Origin: Streptosporangiaceae bacterium
GTDB taxonomy: Bacteria > Actinomycetota > Actinomycetes > Streptosporangiales > Streptosporangiaceae
Direction: 5' to 3'
DNA: 64,000 nucleotides
Assembly (NCBI GenBank): GCA_030041275.1
Contig: JASHOE010000344.1
Location: 1-64,000, forward strand
Part shown: positions 25,150 through 34,828 of the stretch, in pieces
Numbering within the stretch: the stretch's first letter is position 1
How the letters are laid out: every line of letters starts with the position of its first letter
Notes under the pieces: generated by a model
Seen by the model: only the letters and a program-made list of their open reading frames with translations
Told to the model about the DNA's origin: nothing
Databases searched by the model: none
Position numbers and translations under genes: made by a program

Positions 25150-26454
25150 TCAGGAACGCGGGTGATCGACGTCAAGAGGAACGGATTTGCCGCTAATGAC
25201 GTCGAGGGAGGTAACTTCCGGGGGCGTTAGGCCGTTCAGGGTCCAGTCAGCCAGCACCCGTCCGCGGTTCCCCGCCATGCTCCAGATGTGATATCCGCGA
25301 GTGATGGCGGCAGCAGGCGGGCCGGACAACGGGATATTCAGCGGGTTGATGGCCGCGGCCGCCCTGCCTAGGTCAACGAGGAACCCCAAGTCGCGATGCT
25401 CGTAGCGCTCAGGCTTGCCGAAGCCGAGGGAGGCTGCGACGTTCCGGGCAACCTGCTTACCCTGCCGCACGGCGTGCTGCGCGGTCATACCGCAGATCTG
25501 ACCCGGGCGCGTGACGTCGGGTACCGCCGCGCAGTCGCCACAGGCGTAGATGTCTGCCGCGCTGGGAACCGCCATGAACTCGTCTACGACGAGTCGGCCC
25601 TTGGTGGTTTCCAGGTCGATACCGTCCACCAGGGGGTCAGCGCGAACGCCTACACACCAGATCAGCGACCGTGTGGCGACCTTCTCGCCGGTGGACATGT
25701 GAACCTCGCCCGACATCACCTCGGTCACCGACTGGCCAGTGCGGATCTCCACCCCGCGCCGCCTGAGCACGCGGTGGGCTGTCTTCGACAGCCGCGGGTC
25801 GAGGTCCGGCAGCACTCGCGGAGCGGTATCAATCAGCATCCACCGAATCTTTTGGTTGCGGAGCCGGGGCATCCGCCGGACGAGGCGAGTGCTCAGCAAC
25901 TGGCCCTGCGCCGCGACTTCGGTTCCGGTGTAGCCCGCGCCGACTACCAGGAAAGTGCAGCGCGCTTCCCGCTCGGCCGGGTCCGCGGCTATCTGAGCCA
26001 GTTCCAGCTGGCGGATGATGTGGTCGCGCAGATACGCCGCTTCGGCGATGCTGCGGAACCCGTGTGCGTACTCGGCCAGGCCGGGGATCGGGAGCAGCTT
26101 GTTCACGCTCCCCACGGTGAGGATCAGCCGGTCGTAGTGACACTCCCCGGAGCCACCCTCCGGGCTGTCCCACCTCACGATCTGCCGGTCCCGCGCGTCG
26201 ACGTGCTGCACGGTGCCGAGGACGAACCGCACGCCCCGCAGCCGGCTAGGCAGCGACACGCAGATATGGCGCGGCTCTAGCAGGCCGCCGGCGACCTGCG
26301 GCATCAGCGGAAGGTACAGGAGGTAATCCGTGGAGTTGATGACGACGATCTCCGCTGCTCCGGCTACCAGCCCGCTGAGCTCCCGCGCCGCGTTGAACCC
26401 AGCGAAACCAGCCCCCACGATCACTATGCGCGGTAGGCCACCAGACTCCGCCAT
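25150..26454 (-). CDS. ndh: Type II NADH:quinone dehydrogenase-like FAD oxidoreductase
   Basis: 434 residues. The FAD-binding Rossmann motif IVIVGAGFAGFNAARELSG is at the N-terminus, the second dinucleotide motif LVVGAGYTGTEVAAQ is at about 165, and the FAD-contacting IYACGDCAAVP is at about 310. The C-terminal helix (RGRVLADWTLNGLTPPEV) resembles the membrane-binding end of NDH-2. NDH-2 moves electrons from NADH to quinone without pumping protons. ATG 26454 has GGGGGAGG upstream. It lacks the CxxC redox pair, so it is not a disulphide reductase. Confidence 0.82.
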   Translation of the reverse strand: MAESGGLPRIVIVGAGFAGFNAARELSGLVAGAAEIVVINSTDYLLYLPLMPQVAGGLLEPRHICVSLPSRLRGVRFVLGTVQHVDARDRQIVRWDSPEGGSGECHYDRLILTVGSVNKLLPIPGLAEYAHGFRSIAEAAYLRDHIIRQLELAQIAADPAEREARCTFLVVGAGYTGTEVAAQGQLLSTRLVRRMPRLRNQKIRWMLIDTAPRVLPDLDPRLSKTAHRVLRRRGVEIRTGQSVTEVMSGEVHMSTGEKVATRSLIWCVGVRADPLVDGIDLETTKGRLVVDEFMAVPSAADIYACGDCAAVPDVTRPGQICGMTAQHAVRQGKQVARNVAASLGFGKPERYEHRDLGFLVDLGRAAAAINPLNIPLSGPPAAAITRGYHIWSMAGNRGRVLADWTLNGLTPPEVTSLDVISGKSVPLDVDHPRS

Positions 26455-26566
26455 GGTGAGTCCTCCCCCGAGATCACAGTGGCGCTGCACGTGCCGCCTT
26501 GCATACCCGGCCTGATCCGTTTCGACCTCGCCGGCCGTGCCTGCGTCCACGGGCCGTGGACGGGCC

Positions 26567-27115
26567 TCACAGAATGAAGGGAACGAGCATTTTCGTCGAC
26601 CGCTTGTACTCGGGATACGTGTCGGGAAATTGCCCTGCCATATAGCGTTCCTCCATGACCGCGCTGTAGCCGAAGTAGCCAGCCAGCGCGACCACGGCAA
26701 TCGCCCAGTACCAGCTGATACCAATGGCAGTACCGATCATCGCGAGGATGATTCCCGAGTAGATGGGGTGCCGAATGGTGTGGTACGGGCCAGTCGTCAC
26801 GAGTTCGGGGTCCTCCTTGTGGGACATCGGCATTCCCCAGTTGCGCCCGATATAGATCCGGGCCCAGATGGCCAGTCCAAGCCCTAGCACGAAGATGGCC
26901 AGGCCGATGCCCTGCAACCACGGGCTCGAGACGACCGCGTGGCCCTTCAAGACTCGCAGCCGCACCAACAGCAGGACAATCAGGACCACCGCCACCCGGA
27001 ATCCGGCAAACTGCGTCCATCTGGTCCGGCCCGCCTTGACGTTGGCAGACGCTGCCAGCCAGTAAATCAAGAAGGCAACCCAGCCAGCGAGGAAGACGAT
27101 ATCGATGGCGTTCAT
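26567..27115 (-). CDS. Isoprenylcysteine carboxyl methyltransferase (ICMT)-family membrane protein
   Basis: 182 residues with about four to five membrane segments. The family core is RIYIGRNWG, then LVTTGPYHTIRHPIYSG (the PYxxxRHPxY SAM-binding motif) and the C-terminal EERYMAGQFPDTYPEYKRST (EExxL...F...Y). Bacterial members of this family methylate lipophilic or thiol-containing substrates; none is established for this one. It stands alone between NDH-2-like and GyrI-like genes on the same strand. Confidence 0.8.
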   Translation of the reverse strand: MNAIDIVFLAGWVAFLIYWLAASANVKAGRTRWTQFAGFRVAVVLIVLLLVRLRVLKGHAVVSSPWLQGIGLAIFVLGLGLAIWARIYIGRNWGMPMSHKEDPELVTTGPYHTIRHPIYSGIILAMIGTAIGISWYWAIAVVALAGYFGYSAVMEERYMAGQFPDTYPEYKRSTKMLVPFIL

Positions 27116-27235
27116 AGCGTCTTCCTCCTCACTGCAGATCCCCGCAGATAGGCACGTTACCCGCCGGGTTAGCGAGTGTCGGACCGTGCCACAGGAAAGC
27201 TGGCCCTGGCGTCTCGTCGGCGACCCAACTTTCCG

Positions 27236-27637
27236 CTAGCGCGCCGGCTCGGTCCGGAAGATGGGCCAGCAGACCTCGGTGACGTACTCGGACTCGTCGG
27301 TCGTATCGAACGGTGACACCAAATACAGCTCGCGGATCGGCCCGTCCACGCCGACTTCGCGCTCGGCCACGTAAGTGCCCAGCGCCGAGTACGTTTTGTC
27401 GAGGTCACCGAATGCGCCGTGATGCACCGCCACCGCGAGTTCGGCTGCGGGGATTTCCGTCATCCGGGCCCGGCCGGCCCCGGTCACCTCGGTCGCGACC
27501 GGAACGAAGGCAACCATCTGGGCCACCTCGTTCCGGGTGGCTACGTCCGGCGCCGCCAGCACGGCTCGGATGCCGCAGGGCGCTGCCAGACCAGCTGCAT
27601 CCCTGACACTGCGACGCGGCGAGGCTTGGTTGAGCAC
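27236..27637 (-). CDS. GyrI-like effector-binding domain protein
   Basis: 133 residues forming one SOUL/GyrI-like (AraC effector-binding) domain: AELAVAVHHGAFGDLDKTYS and SALGTYVAEREVGVDGPI, then LYLVSPFDTTDESEYVTEVC and the end WPIFR. In full-length MerR or AraC regulators this domain follows a DNA-binding domain; here it begins within 40 residues of the GTG start and no HTH lies upstream. It is either a stand-alone GyrI protein or the C-terminal remnant of a truncated MerR regulator. Confidence 0.7.
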   Translation of the reverse strand: MLNQASPRRSVRDAAGLAAPCGIRAVLAAPDVATRNEVAQMVAFVPVATEVTGAGRARMTEIPAAELAVAVHHGAFGDLDKTYSALGTYVAEREVGVDGPIRELYLVSPFDTTDESEYVTEVCWPIFRTEPAR

Positions 27638-27755
27638 TCAACATTGCTCGCTAGCGTGGACGTATGGAAAAGTTCCTGATCGTGGCCGTGCCGGTCACAG
27701 GTGTGTGATGATCTAGCCGGCGCGAGTCGCGGCCAGAGGCATGCTCACCGGCAGG

Positions 27756-28895
27756 TCAGCGGAACGCTCGGAAGAACTGGCGCACATCGCCGATCAGCAG
27801 GTCGGGTTCCTCCATGGCGGCAAAGTGCCCGCCGCGGTCGAACTCGGTCCAGTGCACGATGTTGTTCCCGGCTTCGGAGAACCGCCTGATCGGTGGCGCG
27901 ATCTCCTGCGGGAACACCGCCACCCCGGTCGGCACGCTGGAGGGGACAAACGGACCCCGCCCACGGCTGCGCGCGGTTTCGAAATACAGCCGAGCCGACG
28001 ATCCGGCGGTCCCGGTGAACCAGTACACGCTCACATTGGTGAGCAGCTGATCCCGGTCGACGGCGTCATCGGGCGCGTCACCATCGACCCACTCGCCGAA
28101 CTTCTCCGTGATCCACGCCAGCTGGCCAGCGGGTGAATCCGCGAGCGCGTAAGCGAGCGTCTGCGGCCGGGTCGACTGAATCATGCCGTATCCCGACCCC
28201 GTCGCGCGGAACTGCTGCATCCGCTCAAGACGCGCCTTCTCCACGTCGGTCAGATCGGGCTGCTCGAACTGACCCTGCGGGAACAGCAGGGTCAGGTGCA
28301 CTCCGATGACGCGCTCGGGGGCGACAACTCCGAGCTCACGAGAAATCGACGCACCCCAGTCGCCACCCTGAGCCGCGAAGCGCTGGTAGCCCAGCCTCGT
28401 CATCAGCTCGTCCCAGGCGACCGCGATTCGATGGACGTTCCAGCCTGGCTCATGCGTAGGGCCGGAAAAGGCGTAGCCGGGGATGGAGGGGACGACGAGA
28501 TGAAACGCGTCGCCCGGATCGCCGCCATGCGCCCGCGGGTCGGTCAGCGGGCCGATGATCTCGACGAACTCCACCACCGATCCTGGCCAGCCGTGGGTCA
28601 TGATCAGCGGAACGGCGTCCGGCTCGGGCGAGCGGACGTGCAGGAAATGCACGCGCTGCCCGTCAATCGTGGTGATGAACTGCGGGAACTCGTTCAGTCG
28701 GCGCTCGTGCCGCCGCCAGTCATACCCGGTGCGCCAGTACTCGGCGAGGTCGCGCACGTAGTCGAGCGGAATTCCGTAGGCCCAGCCGACGCCGGGGAGC
28801 TGATCAGGCCAGCGCGTGCGCGCCAGCCTGGCCTTGAGGTCGTCGACGTCGGCCTGCGGGATGTCGATCTGGAACGGCTGCACGGCGGGGTCCAC
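27756..28895 (-). CDS. Epoxide hydrolase (EHN-type alpha/beta hydrolase)
   Basis: 379 residues. The N-terminal EHN lid segment is DIPQADVDDLKARLARTRWP, the oxyanion HGWPGS motif is at about 104-109, the nucleophile elbow is QGGDWGASISRELG (Asp near 177), the lid has an epoxide-binding Tyr candidate in VYWFTGTAG, and the catalytic His is in DRGGHFAAMEEPDL. This is the microsomal-type epoxide hydrolase family. It opens epoxides to diols; the physiological substrate is unknown. The GTG start at 28895 lies close to the upstream small gene (12-bp gap), suggesting co-transcription with it. Confidence 0.85.
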   Translation of the reverse strand: MDPAVQPFQIDIPQADVDDLKARLARTRWPDQLPGVGWAYGIPLDYVRDLAEYWRTGYDWRRHERRLNEFPQFITTIDGQRVHFLHVRSPEPDAVPLIMTHGWPGSVVEFVEIIGPLTDPRAHGGDPGDAFHLVVPSIPGYAFSGPTHEPGWNVHRIAVAWDELMTRLGYQRFAAQGGDWGASISRELGVVAPERVIGVHLTLLFPQGQFEQPDLTDVEKARLERMQQFRATGSGYGMIQSTRPQTLAYALADSPAGQLAWITEKFGEWVDGDAPDDAVDRDQLLTNVSVYWFTGTAGSSARLYFETARSRGRGPFVPSSVPTGVAVFPQEIAPPIRRFSEAGNNIVHWTEFDRGGHFAAMEEPDLLIGDVRQFFRAFR

Positions 28896-28907
28896 CGGGC
28901 AAGCTCA

Positions 28908-29195
28908 TCACTCGGCGGCTGACTGGTGTGCACGGTTCGGCGAAGACATCACCGGTAACTGGTGTGCACGGTTCGGCGAAGACATGGCGTGCGCACAAGG
29001 CGCTGGGCGATCCGCCAGCACCGGACGCCGTCCACGGTGGATTGCTTGCCGCAGCGACCGCCACGGGGTGGCAGCGCCGTGCCCGAGTTCGGCGAACGTC
29101 CTGACCAGCTCAGCGTTGACCCGGTCGATCCTTTGCTGCTCCGCCGCGGACCTTGTCCGGTCGGCCTGGCCCGACTGGTAGATGAAGTACGACAT
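28908..29195 (-). CDS. Small hypothetical protein with duplicated C-terminal segment
   Basis: 95 residues: MSYFIYQSGQADRTRSAAEQ is helical and charged and resembles N-termini of small actinobacterial proteins, followed by a basic region. The last part contains a duplicated nonapeptide, MSSPNRAHQ (twice), caused by the 28-bp direct repeat at 28922-28985. A GAGGAA lies 13 bases before ATG 29195. Without the repeat the protein would have ended about 12 residues earlier, so the tail is probably recent. Confidence 0.5.
   Translation of the reverse strand: MSYFIYQSGQADRTRSAAEQQRIDRVNAELVRTFAELGHGAATPWRSLRQAIHRGRRPVLADRPAPCAHAMSSPNRAHQLPVMSSPNRAHQSAAE
28922..28985. repeat. 28-bp direct repeat, two copies
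   Basis: An identical 28-base word occurs at 28922-28949 and 28958-28985, 36 bp apart, with core GGTGTGCACGGTTCGGCG. The 36-bp period is a multiple of three, keeping the reading frame of the minus-strand gene. It was probably made by slippage or unequal crossing-over. Confidence 0.9.
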
Positions 29196-29301
29196 TGTTC
29201 CGGTTCCTCTTCCTGAGGTCGCTGTGTCATCTGCATGCGACGCTAGGAAAGGCCTGTTCCCGCGGTGTTCCCGCGCCATGGCGGACGAGAAGGCAGTCGA
29301 G

Positions 29302-29832
29302 TCAGCTGAGATGCGCCGCGATGGCGAGTGCGCACTCCATCGATCCGGCATGCGTGGTGTCTACCAGCAGGTCATAGGCCACGCCCTGGTGAACCAGATC
29401 CGCCTGCGACGCGGCCATCCCGGTAACCCGATCGCCTCGTGCAAGCTCGCGCGCCGAGGCAACCGCACTGTCGCACCGTACGCCGACCCATAGCACGGGC
29501 AGGTTGCCCAGTGCTCGTTGCCATCGCTGCTGCGAGTCGGCTCCGCCGAGGAAGACTTCGTCGATGATGACCCGCGCGCCTGCACGAGCCATCGCGGCCA
29601 CACCCTCGATCCAAGCTGCCTCCAGCGCTCGGAACTGCGACCCCACACTCACCGCACCGTCTGGTGCGAACGTGATCCCGCTGTCTGATGCCCGCGTGGA
29701 CGCGGGCAGCGCATCGACGAACAAGTCGGTTCCCAAGGCCAGCCATGGATCCGGCAGGATCGCCTGCAGACACCGAGCAATTCCGGACTTGCCCGAGCTG
29801 GAACCACCGTTGAGAACGATCACATCAGTCAT
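29302..29832 (-). CDS. Chloramphenicol phosphotransferase (CPT)-like kinase
   Basis: 176 residues, the usual length of CPT. P-loop GGSSSGKS at residues 9-16, then [13 protein letters not shown] (catalytic Asp near 38), [13 protein letters not shown] and the later [20 protein letters not shown] and [21 protein letters not shown] (in this order), the same order as in the S. venezuelae enzyme. That enzyme phosphorylates the 3-OH of chloramphenicol. Many relatives act on other small molecules, so antibiotic resistance is possible but not proven. ATG 29832; divergent from the giant SARP-like regulator at 29950. Confidence 0.75.
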   Translation of the reverse strand: MTDVIVLNGGSSSGKSGIARCLQAILPDPWLALGTDLFVDALPASTRASDSGITFAPDGAVSVGSQFRALEAAWIEGVAAMARAGARVIIDEVFLGGADSQQRWQRALGNLPVLWVGVRCDSAVASARELARGDRVTGMAASQADLVHQGVAYDLLVDTTHAGSMECALAIAAHLS

Positions 29833-29949
29833 CACCGCGTCACAGTAGAGGCACGGCGGCAACCCGCCAACCGGTTCCGCGCAGGTGTGTGCCGTCTGCC
29901 CGCCATGCTTCCGTTCGCGCGGGTTTCGTCGGCACAAGACAATGGACTG

Positions 29950-32900
29950 GTGGAGACGCGACGGGTGGCGGCGGAACCGACCGAGCAGCACGTGGCTGTG
30001 CGTCTGCTCGGTCCTTTTGCCGTCACGAGGGGTGACCGCATGGCTGGTCCGTGGGAGCGACCGAGCGCCCGGCGGCTCTGCGCGTTCGTTCTGGTCAGCC
30101 CGGGCCGTCGGGTCAGCCGTGACCGCGCGTGCGAGGAGTTGTTTGCCGGCCGGGAGCCGCGAGCAGCGGCCCGGTCCGTGTCGAAGGCGCTGTCGATGGC
30201 CCGCAGCACGCTTGCCGATCTCGGCGGCCCCGCGGCCAGCCTGTTGCACGCCGACCTAGAGAGCATCTGGGCGGCGCCAGCCGTGGCGACCGACCTCGAC
30301 GCGCACGAGTACTCTCTGCGCGCGGGCCTCGCGATGAATCCCGGCATGGACCGCGATGACAGGCTTGCCACAGCACTCGCGGAGGACGGCGAGCTGCTAG
30401 CCGACGAGCCCTATGCGGACTGGGCCCTGCGGCCGCGAGAACGACTGGAGGACCTCCGCCAGGAGGCCCGCCTCACCCTGGCGCGTGACCGCGCGGACGG
30501 CGCAGGCCGGTCGGGGCCACAAGACGCTGCGCAGGCCTGGGGGGCTTGCCTGGAGCACGACCCGGCTTGCGAGGAGGCGGCAGGCGCGCTCGTGCGAGCG
30601 TATTTCGCGCAGGGACTCAACGAGGCTGCGGTCCGCACGTACGAGCGGTGCGCGGCCGCACTGGCAGAGCTGGGGCTGACGGCCTCGCCGTGGCTCGATG
30701 AGGTCTACGCCGCGGCGGCTAGCAACGCTGCTCTTGCCCGGTCGGGTGGCCAGCGAAGCGGGACGGCCGACCCAGAGCCGGTCAAGGAGGAGCTGCGAAC
30801 CATCAGCATGTTGTTCGCCGGCGTATCGACGCCTCCTGGGCTAGTCGGCGAGGTCGGCCTTGAAGGTGTCCGCGAGATCGTTGGCGTCTCACTGGCCACC
30901 GTGATCGGCGAGGTCGAAGCGCTGGACGGGACCGTGACCTCGGTGTCTGGCAGCGGTCTGCAGGCTATGTTCGGCGCGCCGCAGGCGCACGAGGACGATC
31001 CCGAACGTGCGGTGCGTGCGGCGTTCCGCGCCATCTCGGCGATGACCGGCGTGGCTGACGGCCCACCTGCGTTGCAGATCGGAGTGGAGACCGGTCCAGC
31101 CGTGCTCGGCCCGGTGGGGGCAGGTGCGGCGGTCGAGTATGCAGCGATCGGCGAGGCGGTGAGCACCGCCGCCGCGCTGCAGTCGGCTGCACGGCCCGGT
31201 GGTGTTCTGGTAGGCCCGGCCACGTACGCCGCCACGCGGCACGTGTTCACCTGGGGCGCGAACGCAGCGGTTCCGCTCGGGCAGCAGGCGGGCATGATCA
31301 CCGCAACGTACCTGGGCAGCCCTCGAGCCCACGCGGCGAGCCGCCCGCCGGGACTTCAGCGCAGTCGGCTGATCGGCCGGGAGAGTGAAGTTGTCGCGCT
31401 GGAAACCGCGGTGGCGGCCATGCTGGCGGGTCGCGGCTCGGTCGTCGTGCTGACCGCAGAGGCGGGGCTGGGCAAGACCAGACTGGTTCAGCAGGCGCAC
31501 CAGCACCTCGTCGCGCGCACCGGTGCGGCGCGCGCCAAGTCGGCACTGTGGCTGGAAGGGCGGAGCACCTCCTACGCGTCGGCCACGCCATACGGGCTTT
31601 ATCAGCAGCTGCTCGCCGGATGGGTTGGCGTAGCGCCCGACCAGCCTGCCGCAAAGCTGCGGCCTGCCCTGGACCGGGCTCTCACCGTAGTCCACGCGGA
31701 GAGCCTGCGGCCCGAACTGGCGCGGCTTATGGGTCTGCCCGTTGGCATGACCGAGGATCGGCGCAGTCCCGGCGACGTCCAGCGGGCTATGTTCGCCGCA
31801 GTGCGATCGCTCGTCGCGCGCTTGGTGGCGGCTGGCCCCACCGTCCTCGTGTTGGAGGACTTGCACTGGGCCGACCCCACCTCGCTTCGCCTGACGGCGC
31901 ACCTCGCCGCGCTGACCGCGGGCCGCCAACTGCTGGTACTCGCTACGCGGCGACCCGACGCGGGGCCAGAGGTCGCGGAGCTGGACCGGTCGCTCGCCGC
32001 GGGACAAGAAGTTCTCCGCCTCGACCTTGGGCCGCTGGCTGCGGCGGCGGAGCGGGAGCTCGCGACCGCACTTGTGGGCGAGCCGGCTGGTCCGGATGTT
32101 CTCGACGCCATCCTGTCCGGCGCAGACGGCAATCCGCTATTCGTGGAGGAACGGCTGTCGTCGCTACGCGACTCCGGGGCCGTCGTGCTCGAGGACGGGC
32201 TGTGGAAGCTTCGTGAGGGATCGGTCCTCGCGACGCCACACGTACTCGAGCGGATGGTCCGATCGAGAATCGACCGGCTGAGCCCATCGGCCCGAGACGT
32301 CGTGCGTGTTGCCTCGGTCCTCGGCGCCGAGTTCCCTGAGTCGTTGCTGACGGCGGTGTGTGTTGATTGCGCCTCCCTGGCTTCCGCCGTGGATGAGCTG
32401 CGCGATAGGGAGTTGCTGCGCCCGGTAACCGGGACGCGTGAGCCGACGCTCGCGTTCCGGCATGCCCTGATCCAGGAGGCCACCTACAGCGGGCTCGTCA
32501 GCTCTGAACGGCGGCAGCTGCACGGCCGCGCGGCTCGGGCGCTCGAGGCTGCGTCGGCGGGTCGCCTGGAGGAGGTCGCCGCGGTCCTTGGCGGCCACTT
32601 TGCGGCGGCTGGGGAGGCCGAACCCGGCATGCGGTATCTGGCGATGGCCGGTGACCACGCCACGGATGCCTTCGCCAACGACGAGGCGATCGCTAGCTAC
32701 CGCGCGGCCCTGGCGGTCGCGCGGGACCGGGCCGCGGGTGCTCGGCCGGCAGACGCCGAAATAGACTTGAACGCCAAGCTGGCCAACGTGTTCTGGCGCA
32801 CTGGCCAGCTCGGGCTGGTCCGGCAGGCGTTCGAGGACGCCCTCAAGCTGACGGCCCCGTCGGATCCGCGCCGGGCTCACCTGCTGACCCGGCTGGGCCG

Positions 32901-33855
32901 TGTCCAGATGACCGACGGCGAGTACGAGGCCGCAACCGCGGCATTCGAGTCCGCCGCGCGGCTGATCGGCGACGAGCCGGCCGTCGACGACGAGGTCAGC
33001 ATCGACCAGTGGCTGGAGCTGATGATCGATGGCCGGGCCGGGATGCACGTGATGCACGGTGAGTCAGATCTCGCTCTGGCGACCCTCGACGCTGCCCGGC
33101 CGCTGGCTGAGGCGCGCGGCAGCCCCGCCAGGCGGCACGCCTTCTACATGTATCTCGCGCTGGCGCGGGTGGCGAAGAACGAGTTCCGCGTCGACGACAC
33201 GGACATTACGACGATGCGCCAGAGTGCCGAAGCGGCGCGCGGCAGCGAGGAGAAAGACTTCGGCTACGCAACCTACTTCGTCGGACGCCTCCTGCAACTG
33301 CAGGGCGATCTGCCAGCCGCGCGCATGCAGCTTGAGAAATCCCTGACGATCGCTGAACGGATCGGTGAGAGCCACCTGCTTGCGCACAGTCTGCTCGACC
33401 TCACCCTGACGGCGATCAGGGGGCACGATGTCGAAGCAGTGCGCAGCCTCGCGCCGCGCGCCATGACAGCAGCGAAGGCTTTGCCGGGCTCGGAGTACAC
33501 GGCCGAGGTAGCAGCCTGCCTGGCGTGGCTGGCCTGGCGCGACCGGCGACCCGCGGATGTGATCGCGCTGGCCGACCAGGTTCGGGACCTGGCCGGGCCG
33601 AGCAACCGAGTTGACTCCCTGAGCTGGTGGGTCTGTCAGTGGCCGCTTCTCGCCGTGCACCTCGACGCGGGCCGACTAGCCGACGCCATCGGCGCGGCGC
33701 GCGCGCTGCTCGACTTCGGGGCGCAGGGCTTGGTTAGCGATGTCCGCTGGCCGCTCGAGGAAGCGTCTCGAGCGTGGCAGGCGGACGATCATGACGAGTG
33801 CCGACAACAGCTCGCAGGGGCGCTGACGCGTGCGCGCGACCTCCGCTATATATAA
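29950..33855 (+). CDS. Large SARP (BTAD)/cyclase-homology/AAA-TPR regulator
   Basis: About 1301 residues. Domains in order: an OmpR-like HTH and BTAD ([17 protein letters not shown] onward, with [13 protein letters not shown]), a class III cyclase-homology domain ([14 protein letters not shown]), an AAA ATPase with Walker [11 protein letters not shown] near residue 505 and Walker [12 protein letters not shown], then a long TPR-like C-terminus. The usual first metal Asp of the cyclase (LFADV) is Gly here (LFAGV), so it should not make cAMP and may be a ligand pocket. There is no LuxR HTH at the end. The GTG start at 29950 lies 6 bases after GACAAT and has no ribosome site; GTG 29992 and ATG 29905 are possible. 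A signal-integrating transcription factor of the AfsR type is inferred. Confidence 0.8.
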   Translation: METRRVAAEPTEQHVAVRLLGPFAVTRGDRMAGPWERPSARRLCAFVLVSPGRRVSRDRACEELFAGREPRAAARSVSKALSMARSTLADLGGPAASLLHADLESIWAAPAVATDLDAHEYSLRAGLAMNPGMDRDDRLATALAEDGELLADEPYADWALRPRERLEDLRQEARLTLARDRADGAGRSGPQDAAQAWGACLEHDPACEEAAGALVRAYFAQGLNEAAVRTYERCAAALAELGLTASPWLDEVYAAAASNAALARSGGQRSGTADPEPVKEELRTISMLFAGVSTPPGLVGEVGLEGVREIVGVSLATVIGEVEALDGTVTSVSGSGLQAMFGAPQAHEDDPERAVRAAFRAISAMTGVADGPPALQIGVETGPAVLGPVGAGAAVEYAAIGEAVSTAAALQSAARPGGVLVGPATYAATRHVFTWGANAAVPLGQQAGMITATYLGSPRAHAASRPPGLQRSRLIGRESEVVALETAVAAMLAGRGSVVVLTAEAGLGKTRLVQQAHQHLVARTGAARAKSALWLEGRSTSYASATPYGLYQQLLAGWVGVAPDQPAAKLRPALDRALTVVHAESLRPELARLMGLPVGMTEDRRSPGDVQRAMFAAVRSLVARLVAAGPTVLVLEDLHWADPTSLRLTAHLAALTAGRQLLVLATRRPDAGPEVAELDRSLAAGQEVLRLDLGPLAAAAERELATALVGEPAGPDVLDAILSGADGNPLFVEERLSSLRDSGAVVLEDGLWKLREGSVLATPHVLERMVRSRIDRLSPSARDVVRVASVLGAEFPESLLTAVCVDCASLASAVDELRDRELLRPVTGTREPTLAFRHALIQEATYSGLVSSERRQLHGRAARALEAASAGRLEEVAAVLGGHFAAAGEAEPGMRYLAMAGDHATDAFANDEAIASYRAALAVARDRAAGARPADAEIDLNAKLANVFWRTGQLGLVRQAFEDALKLTAPSDPRRAHLLTRLGRVQMTDGEYEAATAAFESAARLIGDEPAVDDEVSIDQWLELMIDGRAGMHVMHGESDLALATLDAARPLAEARGSPARRHAFYMYLALARVAKNEFRVDDTDITTMRQSAEAARGSEEKDFGYATYFVGRLLQLQGDLPAARMQLEKSLTIAERIGESHLLAHSLLDLTLTAIRGHDVEAVRSLAPRAMTAAKALPGSEYTAEVAACLAWLAWRDRRPADVIALADQVRDLAGPSNRVDSLSWWVCQWPLLAVHLDAGRLADAIGAARALLDFGAQGLVSDVRWPLEEASRAWQADDHDECRQQLAGALTRARDLRYI

Positions 33856-33858
33856 CGC

Positions 33859-34134
33859 TCATCCGCTGCCGGGCAGCCGTGACTGGCGCGATCGCCGCCA
33901 CCGCCACGCATATGCCGCGCCCAGGCAGACGATCGCAGCGCCCGGCCCGCTGTGCACGAGGAAGACGCCAACCAGACTCGGACCTCCCCAGCTCTGCTGG
34001 TAGCTGGCGGGGTTTGCGTAATCGATCACGAAGAACTCGGCTACGCCGCGGCCGACCAGATAGAGCGCCGCTACCGCGCTGAGCCCGTAGCCGGCCGTCC
34101 GGACGCCGACGCGGCGCACGCCGGCTCCGGTCAC
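33859..34134 (-). CDS. Small two-helix membrane protein, last gene of the PadR operon
   Basis: 91 residues. Two membrane segments (AGYGLSAVAALYLVGRGVAE and VFLVHSGPGAAIVCLGAAYA) with an extracellular loop FVIDYANPASYQQSWGG between. It closes with the basic WRWRRSRQSRL. GTG at 34134 overlaps the upstream stop as GTGA. Such paired small membrane proteins with a PadR regulator are common in actinomycetes, without a known job. The frame is also open far upstream, but those residues have no protein character. Confidence 0.6.
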   Translation of the reverse strand: MTGAGVRRVGVRTAGYGLSAVAALYLVGRGVAEFFVIDYANPASYQQSWGGPSLVGVFLVHSGPGAAIVCLGAAYAWRWRRSRQSRLPGSG

Positions 34135-34487
34135 CTGCGCGCCGCGTCGCGCTGGGCTCGGTCTCGACGAGCCCAGACGGCTAGCGCAACCCAGGGAACG
34201 AGAAGGACGAGGAGCGCCGCCGCCCGAGCCAGGCCGCTCGGCGGCCACAGAATGTTGGCGGTCAGGCCTGTCCTCTTCGCGAAGATCTCGACCGCCGCCG
34301 ACGCCAGCACGGCAGCGCCAACCGCGAGCCAGAAGCGATGAACGCTGGCGTGCCGCCGGGCCGCCTGCGCCAGGACGTCGGCGACTGCACGGGGGGTCAG
34401 CCGGGTTTGCTCGAGCAGCGCGGCGAACTCCTCGCCGTAAGTTCGGCGCCATGCCCTCGGGAAGAGAGCTACCAGGAACCGAATCAC
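34131..34487 (-). CDS. Small membrane protein of a PadR-linked operon
   Basis: 118 residues. The N-terminal FLVALFPRAWRRTYGEEFAA is a cytoplasmic amphipathic motif found in many PadR-linked proteins (PRxWRxxYGEEF, also seen in ABC-2-type or HAAS-like proteins). Two membrane segments follow (FWLAVGAAVLASAAVEIFA and RAAALLVLLVPWVALAVWA). The GTG start at 34487 overlaps the PadR stop by four bases, and its stop overlaps the next gene. Co-translation of all three is therefore expected. Confidence 0.65.
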   Translation of the reverse strand: MIRFLVALFPRAWRRTYGEEFAALLEQTRLTPRAVADVLAQAARRHASVHRFWLAVGAAVLASAAVEIFAKRTGLTANILWPPSGLARAAALLVLLVPWVALAVWARRDRAQRDAARR

Positions 34488-34813
34488 CCGACACCTCCGA
34501 GACGCAGCTCACCTGCTGCGACGATCCGGGACCAGCTCGCCAGCTGGCTGGCGAGCGCGGCCTGCCCGGCGGCGGTGATCCGGTAGGGACGACGACGGTC
34601 GTCGCTCGGCTCCGCCTCGATCAGCCCACGCTCGACCAGCTTGGTGAGCGAGCCGTACAACGTGCCAGGGCCGAGGCGGATGCCCGTCTGCTCGAGCACG
34701 TCGACAGTGATCGCGTACCCGTGCTTGGCGCCGTCGCTGAGTGAGAGCAGCACCAGCACGCCGGGCTCTCCAAAGCGCGCCAGGCCGTCGTCCCCGCGCC
34801 CTTGCCTCGCCAT
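34484..34813 (-). CDS. PadR-family transcriptional regulator
   Basis: 109 residues. GEPGVLVLLSLSDGAKHGYA followed by LGPGTLYGSLTKLVERGLIE and RRRPYRITAAGQAALASQLA is the PadR winged helix, with G-T-L-Y and R-R-Y hallmarks. ATG 34813 (MARQGRG) or ATG 34822 are possible. Both lie inside or next to an 18-bp near-palindrome, consistent with autoregulation. It heads a three-gene operon with two small membrane proteins. Confidence 0.82.
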   Translation of the reverse strand: MARQGRGDDGLARFGEPGVLVLLSLSDGAKHGYAITVDVLEQTGIRLGPGTLYGSLTKLVERGLIEAEPSDDRRRPYRITAAGQAALASQLASWSRIVAAGELRLGGVG

Positions 34814-34828
34814 ACGGTGCATCGTATG
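34811..34828. promoter_or_regulatory. Near-palindrome over the PadR start codon
   Basis: CATACGGTGCATCGTATG has 6-bp arms CATACG and CGTATG with a TGCA at its centre. It covers both possible start codons. PadR proteins usually bind ATGT-N8-ACAT type sites near their own promoter; this is a different sequence at the right place. Confidence 0.5.
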
